In this document: positions 16,401 through 24,461 of the stretch, one piece after another
Layout of the letters: every line of letters begins with the position of its first letter
How positions within the stretch are numbered: position 1 is the stretch's first letter
Assembly: GCA_002796835.1 (NCBI GenBank)
Contig: LUGL01000067.1
Span: forward strand, 1 to 64,000
Origin: Elainella saxicola E1
GTDB lineage: Bacteria > Cyanobacteriota > Cyanobacteriia > Elainellales > Elainellaceae
DNA length: 64,000 nucleotides
Direction of reading: 5' to 3'
Made by a program: the position numbers and the translations under genes
Notes under the pieces: generated by a model
Told to the model about the DNA's origin: nothing
What the model saw: only the letters and a program-made list of their open reading frames with translations
Database searches by the model: none

Positions 16401-19026
16401 GATCGCTATGCCGAACGTGCAAACCGATCCACTGCTGGCAAAACTTCAGTCTCTGATTGAGCAAATGGAACTGAAGTCGATGCTCTCTGTGCGCACTTCC
16501 TATCAGGGGGAGCCGAATGGGGTGATTATGCTGCATCAATGCGATCAATATCGAGAATGGACAGTTGATGAAATTGAGTTATTAGAAGCAATCGCAGCAC
16601 AGCTTGGGATCGCAATCAACCAGGCCCGTCTTTTAGAACAGGAAACGCGACAGCATGAAGAATTAACGGTGAAAAATTTTGCGTTAGAACAGGCAAAACG
16701 ATCGGCTGAAACGGCGAATCGGGCCAAGGGTGAATTTCTGGCGATGATGAGTCACGAGATTCGTACACCGCTCAATGCAGTAATTGGTATGACCGGTTTG
16801 TTATTTGACACTGGACTCACCACTCAACAGCAAGATTTTGTAGAAACAATTCGCACCAGCGGCGATGCTTTGCTTGCAGTTATTAATGACATTCTGGATT
16901 TCTCCAAAATTGAATCTGGCAAGCTTGATCTGGAGGCACAGCCCTTTAATTTGAGAACTTGTGTGGAAGGGGCGATCGATCTAGTTGTACCAAGAGCAAA
17001 CGAAAAAGGAATTGAGTTGATTTATCTGATTGAATCTCAAGTTCCTGCTTGGATTATTGGGGATGTAACACGATTGCGACAAGTGTTAGTCAATTTGTTG
17101 AACAATGCCGTGAAGTTTACAGCGACAGGAGAAGTGGTTTTAAATGTGGGCTTGTGCGAGCTGCTTGCGGAACAAACGGGTGAATCTCCGGATAATTCAA
17201 GATCTCAAGAGACTTGCACCCTAAAATTTGCTGTTAAAGATACGGGAATTGGAATTCCGCCTGATCGACTCGATCGCCTGTTTAAACCCTTTAGTCAAGT
17301 GGATGCTTCGACAACGCGACATTATGGTGGCACAGGGTTGGGATTAGCAATTAGCAAACGACTCTGTGAGTTGATGGGTGGAACGCTGTGGGTTGAAAGT
17401 AATGGCAAAATTGCTGGCAGTCCACCTCCAGAGCTGCAAAGCTTTGCTGACCTAGAAGAACCAACCCTATCGCATCAATTGTTGGATGATCCGATTGTTA
17501 ATACCGCATCTTCTGGATCAACTTTCTATTTCACCATTACTGCGACTGAAGTTGATGATGACTTAGAACGGATTGAGTCTCATTACCAACCTGCTGAGCT
17601 GGCAGGGAAACGCGTGCTGATCGTGGATGATAATGCCACAAATCGCAAAATTTTAACGTTGCAAACTGAATCCTGGGGAATGGTGTCGCAGGCGGCTTCG
17701 TCAGGAGTTGATGCACTTCAATTGCTTCAACAGCTGCCTAATTTTGACTTGGCGATTCTGGATATGCAGATGCCTGATATGGATGGGGTAATGTTGGCTG
17801 CCCAAATTCATAATCAATCAAGCTATCGAACGTTACCGTTGGTGATGTTGACTTCCATTGATCAAATCAACGCTTGCCCATCCGATCAATATGACTTTGC
17901 AATTTGTCTAACAAAACCTGCAAAACAGGCTCAACTCCATGCTTCGATCGCCCAAGTCCTACAAGGGTTACCCAATCGAATTACCACCTGTCGATTGCGG
18001 AGCGCAGCAGAAGATATGCGTTTAGCTGAAAAGCATCCTTTGCGAATTCTGTTGGCTGAGGATTCTTTTATTAACCAGAAAGTAGCGTTGTTAATGCTGC
18101 AAAAAATGGGTTATCGAGCAGATGTGGCTGGCAACGGTTTAGAAGTGCTGCAAGCGCTGCATCGTCAGCCCTATGACTTAGTTTTAATGGATGTGCAAAT
18201 GCCGGAAATGGACGGGTTAGAGGCGACTCGCCATATTCGCTATGCCGGAACAGCAAAACCTGGAAAGACGAAAACAATCAACAAGTCTTATCTGGAGTTG
18301 CATGAACAGAGTGATCAATCTAATCCAGCTTTCCAGCAACCTTGGATTATTGCCATGACTGCTAATGCGATGCGGGGCGATCGAAAAGCCTGTTTAGAAG
18401 CTGGCATGGATGATTATGTCAGCAAGCCGATCCGTTTTGAAGAATTGGTAGAAGCCATTCGCCGCTGCCCGCTCTCTGCTGCCAATCATTCATCTCAGTC
18501 TGAAGCAATCCAGCCAGAAATAGTCATCCCAGCAGTAAACCTAGAAACAACCCTAGAAACAACCATGCCAGAAATCACGATACAGAAGGAAGACAATCTT
18601 ACTGCAGTTCAGGCAACTTGTGATGATGCCGAAGATGATGCAAACTCTCATGCAGGCAGGGATGCTGAACAGAATGACGATGCTGAGGCTGCGCTTGATC
18701 CAGAAGTTTTGCAGAATCTACAAGAGGTGTTAGGAGAAGATGCTCCGGCGATGATCGCTCAGCTCATTGAGTTTTACTTGGATGATGCTCCCAATTTTTT
18801 AGCGTCTATCCAGACGGCGATCGCTCAATCCAATGCAACCGCTTTGGAACATGCAGCCCACACGTTCAAATCCAACAGCGCTTCTTTAGGGGCAATGGCG
18901 CTGGCTCAATGCTGCCGCGACTTGGAAATCATGGCTCATGCCGGGGATATCAGCCAAGCTGCTGAACAATTGCCAATGTTGGAGGCTCACTATCAAAAAG
19001 TCATCCTGGCCTTCAAATCCAGATAG
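13426..19026 (+). CDS. Hybrid sensor histidine kinase (MASE1-PAS3-GAF2-HK-REC2-HPt)
   Basis: An 1866-residue multidomain kinase. Order: an N-terminal MASE1-like membrane sensor with about eight helices (residues 30-310); three PAS domains (about 320-440, 445-565, 570-695), each ending in the DITERKQ/DVTERKQ/DITDQKQ signature; two GAF domains (about 705-890 and 900-1065); HisKA with phospho-accepting His1110 (MSHEIRTPL); an ATPase domain with N box LVNLLNNAVKF, DTGIGIP and GGTGLGLAISK; receiver 1 with Asp1446; receiver 2 with Asp1589; and an HPt domain with His1812 (HTFKSNS). All phosphorelay residues are intact, so an internal His-Asp-His relay to an unknown response regulator is expected. 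The GTG at 13426 starts the longest frame; ATG at 13444 is an equally plausible start. No linked regulator gene is nearby; the signal is unknown. Confidence 0.9.
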   Translation: MLQIFPMRQTHLHQQSLYANRPLSLLQFRLITLAVMVIYYSAAKLSSLVALPMPPGNVSAVWLPASIAWAAIFTIGYRAWWGIGLADALFGLQGLANSADLTIPAVLASLSSSAGNTLEAVVAVFLVRRWSQSGYPFDRARDVFQFLLIVLLCPAVNAAWGVSSFCLSGLSDWADFATLWHTWWTGNAVSVLAFLPLLLSWKRETFRTLQPKQVVEGAFVLGVVLSISKVAFSWGYPIEYLLISCLVWAAFRLGKPMATLGIAIVSCLVLWATVHNRGIFARPSLNESLLLVQAFVGVVSVTTLVVTAILQERQQSQRKLRESDNHYRSVVNQLKEVVFQTDTNGCWTFLNPAWTEITGFTIEETVGTSVLDYIYPGDRQLDLEKFQPLFKQKKEYCRHEIRYITKDNSFRWLEVFACLTLDPNGKILGTSGTLTDITERKQAQMALIESQKRLQLALTCACMGTWEWNMVTNIETWSAETSALFGLAPGTFPGTYEAFLEIIHPEDRAAITQAQTTSLDNGGQYRSEYRVRRSGGGFRWLCSVGNYLYDSEGQANRLVGITMDVTERKQAEAALQESERRFRTLASFAPVGIFLSNAQGQFTYVNDRWCELTRLIPEQACADNWLKALHPEDRERVAVAWSNAAQLEQEFALEYRFLRPDGSEVWVFGQASPMRDQAGAITGFIGTINDITDQKQAEKALQQSNQLLHAVSDIQSQFIADVEPRMLFDALLDNLLELTQSAYGFTSEILYAADGTTSVEAAHMKMRGRPYLKTYSVTNIAWNEETCALYAEQSPKGMEFHNLQTLFGAVIMTGKPVISNSPATDPRRGGLPEGHPPLNAFLGLPLYQNNVLIGMVAVANRSGGYDEALVEHLQPFLATCANIMAAYRNDRRRQQVEAALQQQLQQTLLLKQITEEIRQSLNSKQIFETASLQIGHAFRVNRCCIRTYITEPLPLMPVVAEYLEPGYHSIAHLPIPMVKNPYTKRLLNQDPAIAMPNVQTDPLLAKLQSLIEQMELKSMLSVRTSYQGEPNGVIMLHQCDQYREWTVDEIELLEAIAAQLGIAINQARLLEQETRQHEELTVKNFALEQAKRSAETANRAKGEFLAMMSHEIRTPLNAVIGMTGLLFDTGLTTQQQDFVETIRTSGDALLAVINDILDFSKIESGKLDLEAQPFNLRTCVEGAIDLVVPRANEKGIELIYLIESQVPAWIIGDVTRLRQVLVNLLNNAVKFTATGEVVLNVGLCELLAEQTGESPDNSRSQETCTLKFAVKDTGIGIPPDRLDRLFKPFSQVDASTTRHYGGTGLGLAISKRLCELMGGTLWVESNGKIAGSPPPELQSFADLEEPTLSHQLLDDPIVNTASSGSTFYFTITATEVDDDLERIESHYQPAELAGKRVLIVDDNATNRKILTLQTESWGMVSQAASSGVDALQLLQQLPNFDLAILDMQMPDMDGVMLAAQIHNQSSYRTLPLVMLTSIDQINACPSDQYDFAICLTKPAKQAQLHASIAQVLQGLPNRITTCRLRSAAEDMRLAEKHPLRILLAEDSFINQKVALLMLQKMGYRADVAGNGLEVLQALHRQPYDLVLMDVQMPEMDGLEATRHIRYAGTAKPGKTKTINKSYLELHEQSDQSNPAFQQPWIIAMTANAMRGDRKACLEAGMDDYVSKPIRFEELVEAIRRCPLSAANHSSQSEAIQPEIVIPAVNLETTLETTMPEITIQKEDNLTAVQATCDDAEDDANSHAGRDAEQNDDAEAALDPEVLQNLQEVLGEDAPAMIAQLIEFYLDDAPNFLASIQTAIAQSNATALEHAAHTFKSNSASLGAMALAQCCRDLEIMAHAGDISQAAEQLPMLEAHYQKVILAFKSR

Positions 19027-19174
19027 GCGTGGCATTGTGAGACCTGACTCAGGCAGAATATGTCAATCCCTGCTCAGCAAATTTACCGAATTCTTGCTAT
19101 TACTTCACCACAAATTAGCCATACTGCCAGATAAACGCGATAGTCTGAAAGGCAGGTTCCATTAGAACCTAAAT

Positions 19175-19224
19175 AGAGGGGCAGACAGGTGTGGGGGCTA
19201 ATCATCTGTCTGTCTCTTTCCCTC
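19175..19224 (+). terminator. Possible bidirectional terminator after the kinase gene
   Basis: CAGACAG (19182-19188) pairs with CTGTCTG (19205-19211), with AGAGGGG and a pyrimidine-rich arm (TCTCTTTCCCTCT) extending the stem imperfectly. It lies between the converging kinase gene and the small gene at 19266. There is no clean U-tract, so it is tentative. Confidence 0.35.
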
Positions 19225-19265
19225 TGGCAATAACTTCACAGATAACTTGCTTGATTTCGGATGCT

Positions 19266-19559
19266 TTATTTTGAATGGTGGTCTGGCGAGAGCCAGTCTT
19301 CTAGCCATCGATCGAGTTGCTTGCGCCAATGATGATCCTGCAGCAGATCGGTTGTTTCTTCTGCCACATCTTCCATGGTGGGGCTAATCACCTGCACGAG
19401 CGGGTCTCCGATCACCTTGACCACCAGACCACTGATTACTGCAATCATTAACAGTCCGAACCACCCTAGTTGTTTGCCTGTATTGGGTTCCATAGCGTGG
19501 GGAAAAAGCAGAACAACGCTGACGATCGGCAATAGTAACATAGGGAATTTGATTGGCAA
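19266..19559 (-). CDS. Small two-helix membrane protein, unknown function
   Basis: A 97-residue protein not assigned to a named family. Two hydrophobic segments are visible: residues about 4-21 (KFPMLLLPIVSVVLLFP) and 31-52 (LGWFGLLMIAVISGLVVKVIG), followed by an acidic and Trp-containing cytosolic or lumenal tail (DLLQDHHWRKQLDRWLEDW). The start ATG at 19559 is divergent from the HutX-like gene at 19628, leaving 68 bp for both promoters. Coding status is supported by a long single frame with sensible hydrophobic organisation and by the absence of a competing frame. Confidence 0.55.
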   Translation of the reverse strand: MPIKFPMLLLPIVSVVLLFPHAMEPNTGKQLGWFGLLMIAVISGLVVKVIGDPLVQVISPTMEDVAEETTDLLQDHHWRKQLDRWLEDWLSPDHHSK

Positions 19560-19627
19560 CGGGCGATCGCAGCCATTTGCAGAACTGGCATGATAGGATG
19601 CCGTTGATCCGATTTCTGGCGAGCATC

Positions 19628-20035
19628 ATGGCTGCAACGTTAAAAGATTTTCTGGAAGCTTGTGAATCCCTTGGTCTGCTGCGCATTATTGTTACCAGCA
19701 GTGCAGCAGTGCTTGAGGTGCGTGGCAACATCACGAAATTGTTTTATGCCGAATTGCCCAAAGGCAAATATGCCAACATGCACCAGGAAGATTATGAATT
19801 TCACCTCAATATGGACAAAATTACCCAGGTGAAATTTGAGGTGGGAGAAGCAAAACGAGGGAATTTCCCCACTTATGCCATTCGCTTTTTGGATGAGCAG
19901 TCCGAATCTGCACTGAGCCTGTTCTTGCAGTGGGGTAAACCAGGTGAATATGCACCGGGTCAGGTGGAAGCTTGGCAAGCGCTGCGGGAGCAATATGGTG
20001 AAGTCTGGCAACCTGCGCCCGTTGAAGCGATCTAG
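19628..20035 (+). CDS. HutX/ChuX-like cytosolic protein
   Basis: The 135-residue product begins MAATLKDFLEACESLG. A longer frame from 19553 adds 25 residues that do not look like protein family sequence and overlaps the divergent gene, so ATG at 19628 is preferred. The spacing of motifs (AAVLEVRG, YEFHLNMDKITQVKFE, YAIRFLDEQSESALSLFL, then QVEAWQALREQYG) parallels HutX/ChuX heme-utilisation carriers, where the region corresponds to one repeat of the fold. In cyanobacteria such proteins are common outside heme-uptake loci, and no heme transporter is linked here, so a heme-handling or heme-degrading role is only suggested by family. Downstream, the gene at 20085 follows on the same strand after 49 bp. 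Confidence 0.6.
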   Translation: MAATLKDFLEACESLGLLRIIVTSSAAVLEVRGNITKLFYAELPKGKYANMHQEDYEFHLNMDKITQVKFEVGEAKRGNFPTYAIRFLDEQSESALSLFLQWGKPGEYAPGQVEAWQALREQYGEVWQPAPVEAI

Positions 20036-20084
20036 GATATTGATCTAGAGCTGCAATTTAGGGCAAGGCAAAGGGCAAGGCACA

Positions 20085-20933
20085 ATGAAGTGGAAATGGC
20101 GGTTAGTTTGGTTCAGCCTATTGGTTCTGCTGTGGCTGTTTTGCAGTGGCATTGCCGCCGCCACCCCTTTGCTCGATCGCCTAACAGACTATCCCAATTG
20201 GCAAGGGAAACCAGCGCTGCAACCCGTACAAACAGAGGATTTAGTTTATCCAGACTGGTTCGCAGGGGATTGGTTAGTGACCACTACACTGGTTGATCTG
20301 CAAGCTCCGCTGGGTCCTCAGGTTGTCACACCCGGTTTTGAAGCCAATCGTCAATTTCTCGATCGCCCCATTTCATTTCAAGTCCGGTTTGTGGCAGCTC
20401 AGCCTTCTGGCCGCTGGTGGAGTCGCTTGAGCCGTCCGGAACCGCAATTGGTTTCCGATCGCGCCTATAACGGGCAGCAATTAGCAAAAGCCTATTTGGG
20501 TGATCGATCGGTCTTGGCAGTCAAAGTCGATCCGAAAAATCCGAATCGACAAATTACCTTGTTGCGGGGGGACAAGCAGTTAGTGTCTACCGTAGTGGCA
20601 AGGGCCACGGAAATACCGACTGCCGGTGAATTCGCAACTAGCGAGTTTTTCAAACAAGAGTTTCGGGGCACTCCCCAGCTCTATTTCAATGAAGTCGAGA
20701 ACACAACGGTTTACTCTAAACAGAAGCAGGGCGTGAATTCGTTGGAGCCCGAAATTATGGCCGATCAAATTACGGCGATTTACCTTTCCCCTCAAGATGC
20801 AGATTACTTTAAAACGCTAGTCAGCGAAAATCCCTTATCGCCTCCACGTCCAGTTGCCCTCTATCGCTATCGCATGGAGTTTCGCGGTTGTAAACGGGTA
20901 AGCTGCGATTTCAACGCTTCGATTGAGGGTTGA
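20085..20933 (+). CDS. Conserved exported protein, DUF6816-like
   Basis: A 282-residue protein with a clear N-terminal signal or anchor (WFSLLVLLWLFCSGIAAA), then PNWQGKPALQP, YPDWFAGDWLVTTTLVDL and, near the end, ALYRYRMEF. The pattern GxWxVTTTLVD is reminiscent of lipocalin-like thylakoid proteins shared by cyanobacteria and chloroplasts, which I recall as DUF6816; the assignment is from memory. It probably works in the thylakoid lumen or periplasm. Its 3' end overlaps the converging TgpA-like gene by 67 bp, so the last 22 codons, after the RYRMEF motif, may be a recent read-through extension. Function unknown. Confidence 0.65.
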   Translation: MKWKWRLVWFSLLVLLWLFCSGIAAATPLLDRLTDYPNWQGKPALQPVQTEDLVYPDWFAGDWLVTTTLVDLQAPLGPQVVTPGFEANRQFLDRPISFQVRFVAAQPSGRWWSRLSRPEPQLVSDRAYNGQQLAKAYLGDRSVLAVKVDPKNPNRQITLLRGDKQLVSTVVARATEIPTAGEFATSEFFKQEFRGTPQLYFNEVENTTVYSKQKQGVNSLEPEIMADQITAIYLSPQDADYFKTLVSENPLSPPRPVALYRYRMEFRGCKRVSCDFNASIEG

Positions 20934-23179
20934 TTTCCGCCATACCGCCACTGGACATAGGCTTGGGAAATTTGATTGATCGCTTCTGCTTGATGGTCCT
21001 GGCAGTGCAGGTGACAATAAGCCGCAAATTCTAGAGGCGTTTGGGCCGCTGTTTTGGGTAAACCCTGCTGAGCTAATTTTTGCAACATCTGTTGATAGAG
21101 CGCTTCCATGGGAGGCAGTTTCGCCAACCATCGACGATAGCGCCAAACTTGCCAGCGGTCCCAACCGAGCCAGAGCAGAAAGCCCAAGCCGATCAGCAAT
21201 CCTGTACCGATCAGAATGCCAAACCATCCCTGAGAAAATAGCGCAATCAGCATGCCCAGCAGCCCGCTCATTCCTGCGGCAATCTTTTCAAACAGCAGAT
21301 TGATGAAGCCAGTCATCGGAGACGGCAGCCAGCCCGCTACCCAATGCCAAAATTGCTGGAGCACCCCGAAGGTATTGAACTCTTCGATCGAGGGAGGTAG
21401 CACTTCATGGCCGGGAATCGGGTCGAAGCCAAACCAGCCAAACTTGTGGAAATAAACTTCCGTCATGGCATAGGCATCGACGTTGCGGACCACATAAAAG
21501 CCAGTCAGCGGATTAAATTGTCCTGTCCTAAATCCCATGGCTAGGCGGGCCGGAATGCCGATCGATCGCAACATCACGGTCAGGGTGGTCGAAAAGTGAT
21601 CGGGATAGCCCCCTTTATATCGAGTCAGAAATGCAGTCGCCAAATCTTCGTCAGCCGCAAAGAAAGGCAGATCAAGCTGAATGTGATAATTTTGCTTCAA
21701 ATATTGGGCCAGATACAGCGCTTTTTCATAAGGGGTCGTGAGCGGATTCGGTGCCTTTGCCAGAATGGCCTCGGTTTGCTGCCGCATGGGCGTGGCGATC
21801 GCTTCAGGCAGTTGCAGATAAATCTTTTGGATGGCAGTCGGGGGTGTTGCCGGAGCTTGATTCAGGCGTGTGCGGTTGCGATAGGGCACTTCTGAAACAA
21901 CGGTGTAGGTTAAGCCTTCAGAGAGAGGTACGGGCGATCGCAATCCCCCTTCCTCATCCATGCCGATTTGCGTGGTTGGAAAGTAGAGTTCCTTTGGCTC
22001 GTATAAAACCGGGATCAGATTGGAAAAGTCCGACACCATCGTATAGGTCTGGATCACCTCACGGGTCCGGTTAAGCGTAATCGACCAGGGTAAGTTGAAG
22101 CGAAAAGACCATTCAGGCCGCTCATATTTTTTCACCTCGGCTTCGCTGTTGCGCGAAATTTCCCAGCCTTGGCCGGTGTAGCGATCGAGCGCTAAAACTC
22201 GCCAGAATCCCGGTGATTGCGATCGCACTCGCATAACGGTTCGGGGTCGCATGCTGCCCCGCAGGTTCTGATTAATTTTGCTGTTAAAGCCGTAGTAAAA
22301 GTCTTTGTTGGCTTCACCGGGTCCGGTCGTCGGATTAAGCCCTTCGTTATCCGAATTGCTGCCTGGACCGCCTTGCCCTTCGCGCACATAGCCCGGATTA
22401 ATAATCGTGCTGCGATTGAAGGATTGCTGCAGCTGAATCGGCGCACTGACGGGAAACGATCGCAACTGATAGCCTGGGAAGCGGGGCAGCAGCAAAAAAA
22501 TCGCCAGTCCTAAACCCAGAATCACGGCTAAAAATCGACTCAGCCTTTTGGGCGCAAGATCAAGGCCAATGCTGCGAAAGGTTTGGACGCCCAGCCCCAA
22601 GCGCGATCGATAGTCCAGCACCAGGACAGGAATGGCTATCGCCAGAAACAGCAACAAGAGCGGTGCAAAGGTGAGGGTCTGACTCAGCGTGGCGGCAACA
22701 CCCAATAAAATCAAGCCAATCACTGCCGAATAACCCAGGTCTTTGCGGCGCGGCAGGTCAAAGCTGTGAAACACCTGGAGATGAATCAGCAGGGTGGCTA
22801 AGGCTAATCGAGTGTCGTTGCGTTCTCCCCAAAGCCGCGCAAAAAAAACGCCTAATGCAATCAGCATGGCGATCGCAATACAAAACTTGACTGGAATGTT
22901 ACGCTTACGGCGCTGACGCCAACTCCAGGTTGCTCCTAAGGCACTCGCGGGGATTGCCCAAAAACTGATGCCTAAGGAACCTGTACTGTCGGCAGCCGCA
23001 AAATCTGTCGCCAGAATTCCAACGGTTACCAGGGCTTGTACCAGGATGCGTAATGGTAGCGATTCTTCTGGTTCTGGTTGCGGCTGCTGAGCAAGATACT
23101 GGCGAAACTTGTGAAACCCAGGGAAGCGAGCCTGCGGAGAGGGGGATGAGCGGCGATTGAACGGGGAACGAATAGACAT
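20867..23179 (-). CDS. TgpA-like membrane protein with a degenerate transglutaminase domain
   Basis: A 770-residue protein with the TgpA layout: about six or seven N-terminal membrane helices, a large extracytoplasmic region, a transglutaminase-like core (about residues 470-590), a membrane helix near 655 and a cytosolic tail with a DUF4129-like segment (PPMEALYQQMLQKLAQQG). In active members the core has GYCxHFA, then HAWxEVY, then FDP. Here these read GGYPDHFS with Pro526 in place of Cys, AYAMTEVY with Tyr570 in place of His, and FDP with Asp586 kept. Two of three catalytic residues are therefore absent, so it is probably a non-catalytic or altered domain. ATG at 23179 is a clear start. It follows patU by about 240 bp on the same strand. 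Role unknown; possibly cell-envelope peptide binding. Confidence 0.8.
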   Translation of the reverse strand: MSIRSPFNRRSSPSPQARFPGFHKFRQYLAQQPQPEPEESLPLRILVQALVTVGILATDFAAADSTGSLGISFWAIPASALGATWSWRQRRKRNIPVKFCIAIAMLIALGVFFARLWGERNDTRLALATLLIHLQVFHSFDLPRRKDLGYSAVIGLILLGVAATLSQTLTFAPLLLLFLAIAIPVLVLDYRSRLGLGVQTFRSIGLDLAPKRLSRFLAVILGLGLAIFLLLPRFPGYQLRSFPVSAPIQLQQSFNRSTIINPGYVREGQGGPGSNSDNEGLNPTTGPGEANKDFYYGFNSKINQNLRGSMRPRTVMRVRSQSPGFWRVLALDRYTGQGWEISRNSEAEVKKYERPEWSFRFNLPWSITLNRTREVIQTYTMVSDFSNLIPVLYEPKELYFPTTQIGMDEEGGLRSPVPLSEGLTYTVVSEVPYRNRTRLNQAPATPPTAIQKIYLQLPEAIATPMRQQTEAILAKAPNPLTTPYEKALYLAQYLKQNYHIQLDLPFFAADEDLATAFLTRYKGGYPDHFSTTLTVMLRSIGIPARLAMGFRTGQFNPLTGFYVVRNVDAYAMTEVYFHKFGWFGFDPIPGHEVLPPSIEEFNTFGVLQQFWHWVAGWLPSPMTGFINLLFEKIAAGMSGLLGMLIALFSQGWFGILIGTGLLIGLGFLLWLGWDRWQVWRYRRWLAKLPPMEALYQQMLQKLAQQGLPKTAAQTPLEFAAYCHLHCQDHQAEAINQISQAYVQWRYGGNQPSIEALKSQLTRLQPRNSMR

Positions 23180-23379
23180 GCAGTAACTGTCAGAAGCAAC
23201 CTGGAAAGGAAGTAGAAATACAGAATTCCCACTCCTTTAACTGTAGCTTCAGTCGTTCTGCTATCTGGTGACGTGCTTCACGCAGAACAGAGCGCATTCA
23301 TCTCATATCGATCGCGCGTCAGGAGGTTAAGGATCTCTCAAACGATATACAGTCAGCCTAATGAAGTCAGCCCAACAGA

Positions 23380-23399
23380 CTTTGCTTTGCTTTGCTTTG
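23380..23399. repeat. Pentanucleotide microsatellite (CTTTG)4
   Basis: Four tandem CTTTG units lie 22 bp beyond the 3' end of patU, between it and the TgpA-like gene. The copy number could vary between strains. Confidence 0.85.
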
Positions 23400-23420
23400 A
23401 TCGATCAAGATGGGCAAACT

Positions 23421-24461
23421 CTACAGTTCATCCTGGCTGAGATGAATGGCAAACCCTAATGTAGAGGGTTCCGCTCCTTCTACCGTCACTTCTAGGGGAT
23501 AGGTTTGACCGATCGTCAATTCAGTCAGCTCGACACTCAAAGTGGCGGCTGTCGAACAAGTTGCGGTTACTGTTCCTGCGGGACCCTGCACAGCCAAACG
23601 TCCGGCGGTTGGTAACTGGCCTTGAATTCGCAGACAGTTGGTTTCAGCACTGTAAGCTACCGCTAGCACCAGTGGCCCTGCTGCTGTTAACCACTGCCGT
23701 TGAGCCTGAGGGCAATCCCCAGAAACTTCCAGGGTCATGGCAGCAAAGACCTGTTGGGCTGCTAACAGTGAGAGCACCATTTGTTGGGTCGGGTTTGCCG
23801 TGTCATAGCTGGGTGGCAATGTTTCTGGATCGAGAGCCTGACGGGCACTACGCACAGGTTCGACTAACACTTGCCCTGCCCAATGATTTAATGCCTGTGG
23901 TTCATTGGGAAACAATGTCTCAACTGCACGTACTAACTTGACCCCTTCCCGCAGTGAGGAATGCACTAACTGACGGCATTGGTCAAAGATACGCAGCAAC
24001 AGTTCTTCTGGCAATTGCACAGGTAGCTTAAGTGCTTGGAGTTGGGTGTTCCAGAAGGAAACGGGGACTGCTTCGGCAATCACCTCAGGGGATTCTGACT
24101 CGTAATCCAATAGGCTGGTTTCCCAGGGGAACAGGGGCGGATTTCGTTCAATTTCAGCACGAAGTCGGCGCTTGATAATGGCATGAAAACGATCTTGCAC
24201 AGCAGGTATTTCTCCGATTTTTAGTGATGAGGTGTCCTCAGTAAAAATGGCCCCCGATTCAGATAGCTCGGCTTGCATTGCCTCTACTTCAGAATCGAGC
24301 GGATCGATATAAGGCTGCAAATCAACCGCTCCGGACTGCTCCAAATCCGCAAAGGGATTGGAAAGTTCCCCTGATGGCGTAGTTGCCGGGGTTGGTTCTT
24401 GCAATAGCCAAGCCAAGAATTGATTGATGGCTTCTGCGTCTTTATTCATCGGTTGATGCAC
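23421..24461 (-). CDS. patU: PatU-like protein
   Basis: A 346-residue acidic protein encoded directly downstream of hetZ, with a 20-bp overlap of start and stop. This gene order matches hetZ-patU in filamentous cyanobacteria (in Anabaena 7120 patU is split into patU5 and patU3). The N-terminus EAINQFLAWLLQEPTPA and the mid-region with ERNPPLFPWETSLLDYE followed by the C-terminal beta-rich part are, from recall, typical of PatU. PatU influences heterocyst pattern in Anabaena; the family also occurs in strains without heterocysts, where its role is unclear. No catalytic motif is seen. Identification depends largely on synteny with the confidently recognised HetZ, supported by size and the N-terminal motif. 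Confidence 0.7.
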   Translation of the reverse strand: MHQPMNKDAEAINQFLAWLLQEPTPATTPSGELSNPFADLEQSGAVDLQPYIDPLDSEVEAMQAELSESGAIFTEDTSSLKIGEIPAVQDRFHAIIKRRLRAEIERNPPLFPWETSLLDYESESPEVIAEAVPVSFWNTQLQALKLPVQLPEELLLRIFDQCRQLVHSSLREGVKLVRAVETLFPNEPQALNHWAGQVLVEPVRSARQALDPETLPPSYDTANPTQQMVLSLLAAQQVFAAMTLEVSGDCPQAQRQWLTAAGPLVLAVAYSAETNCLRIQGQLPTAGRLAVQGPAGTVTATCSTAATLSVELTELTIGQTYPLEVTVEGAEPSTLGFAIHLSQDEL

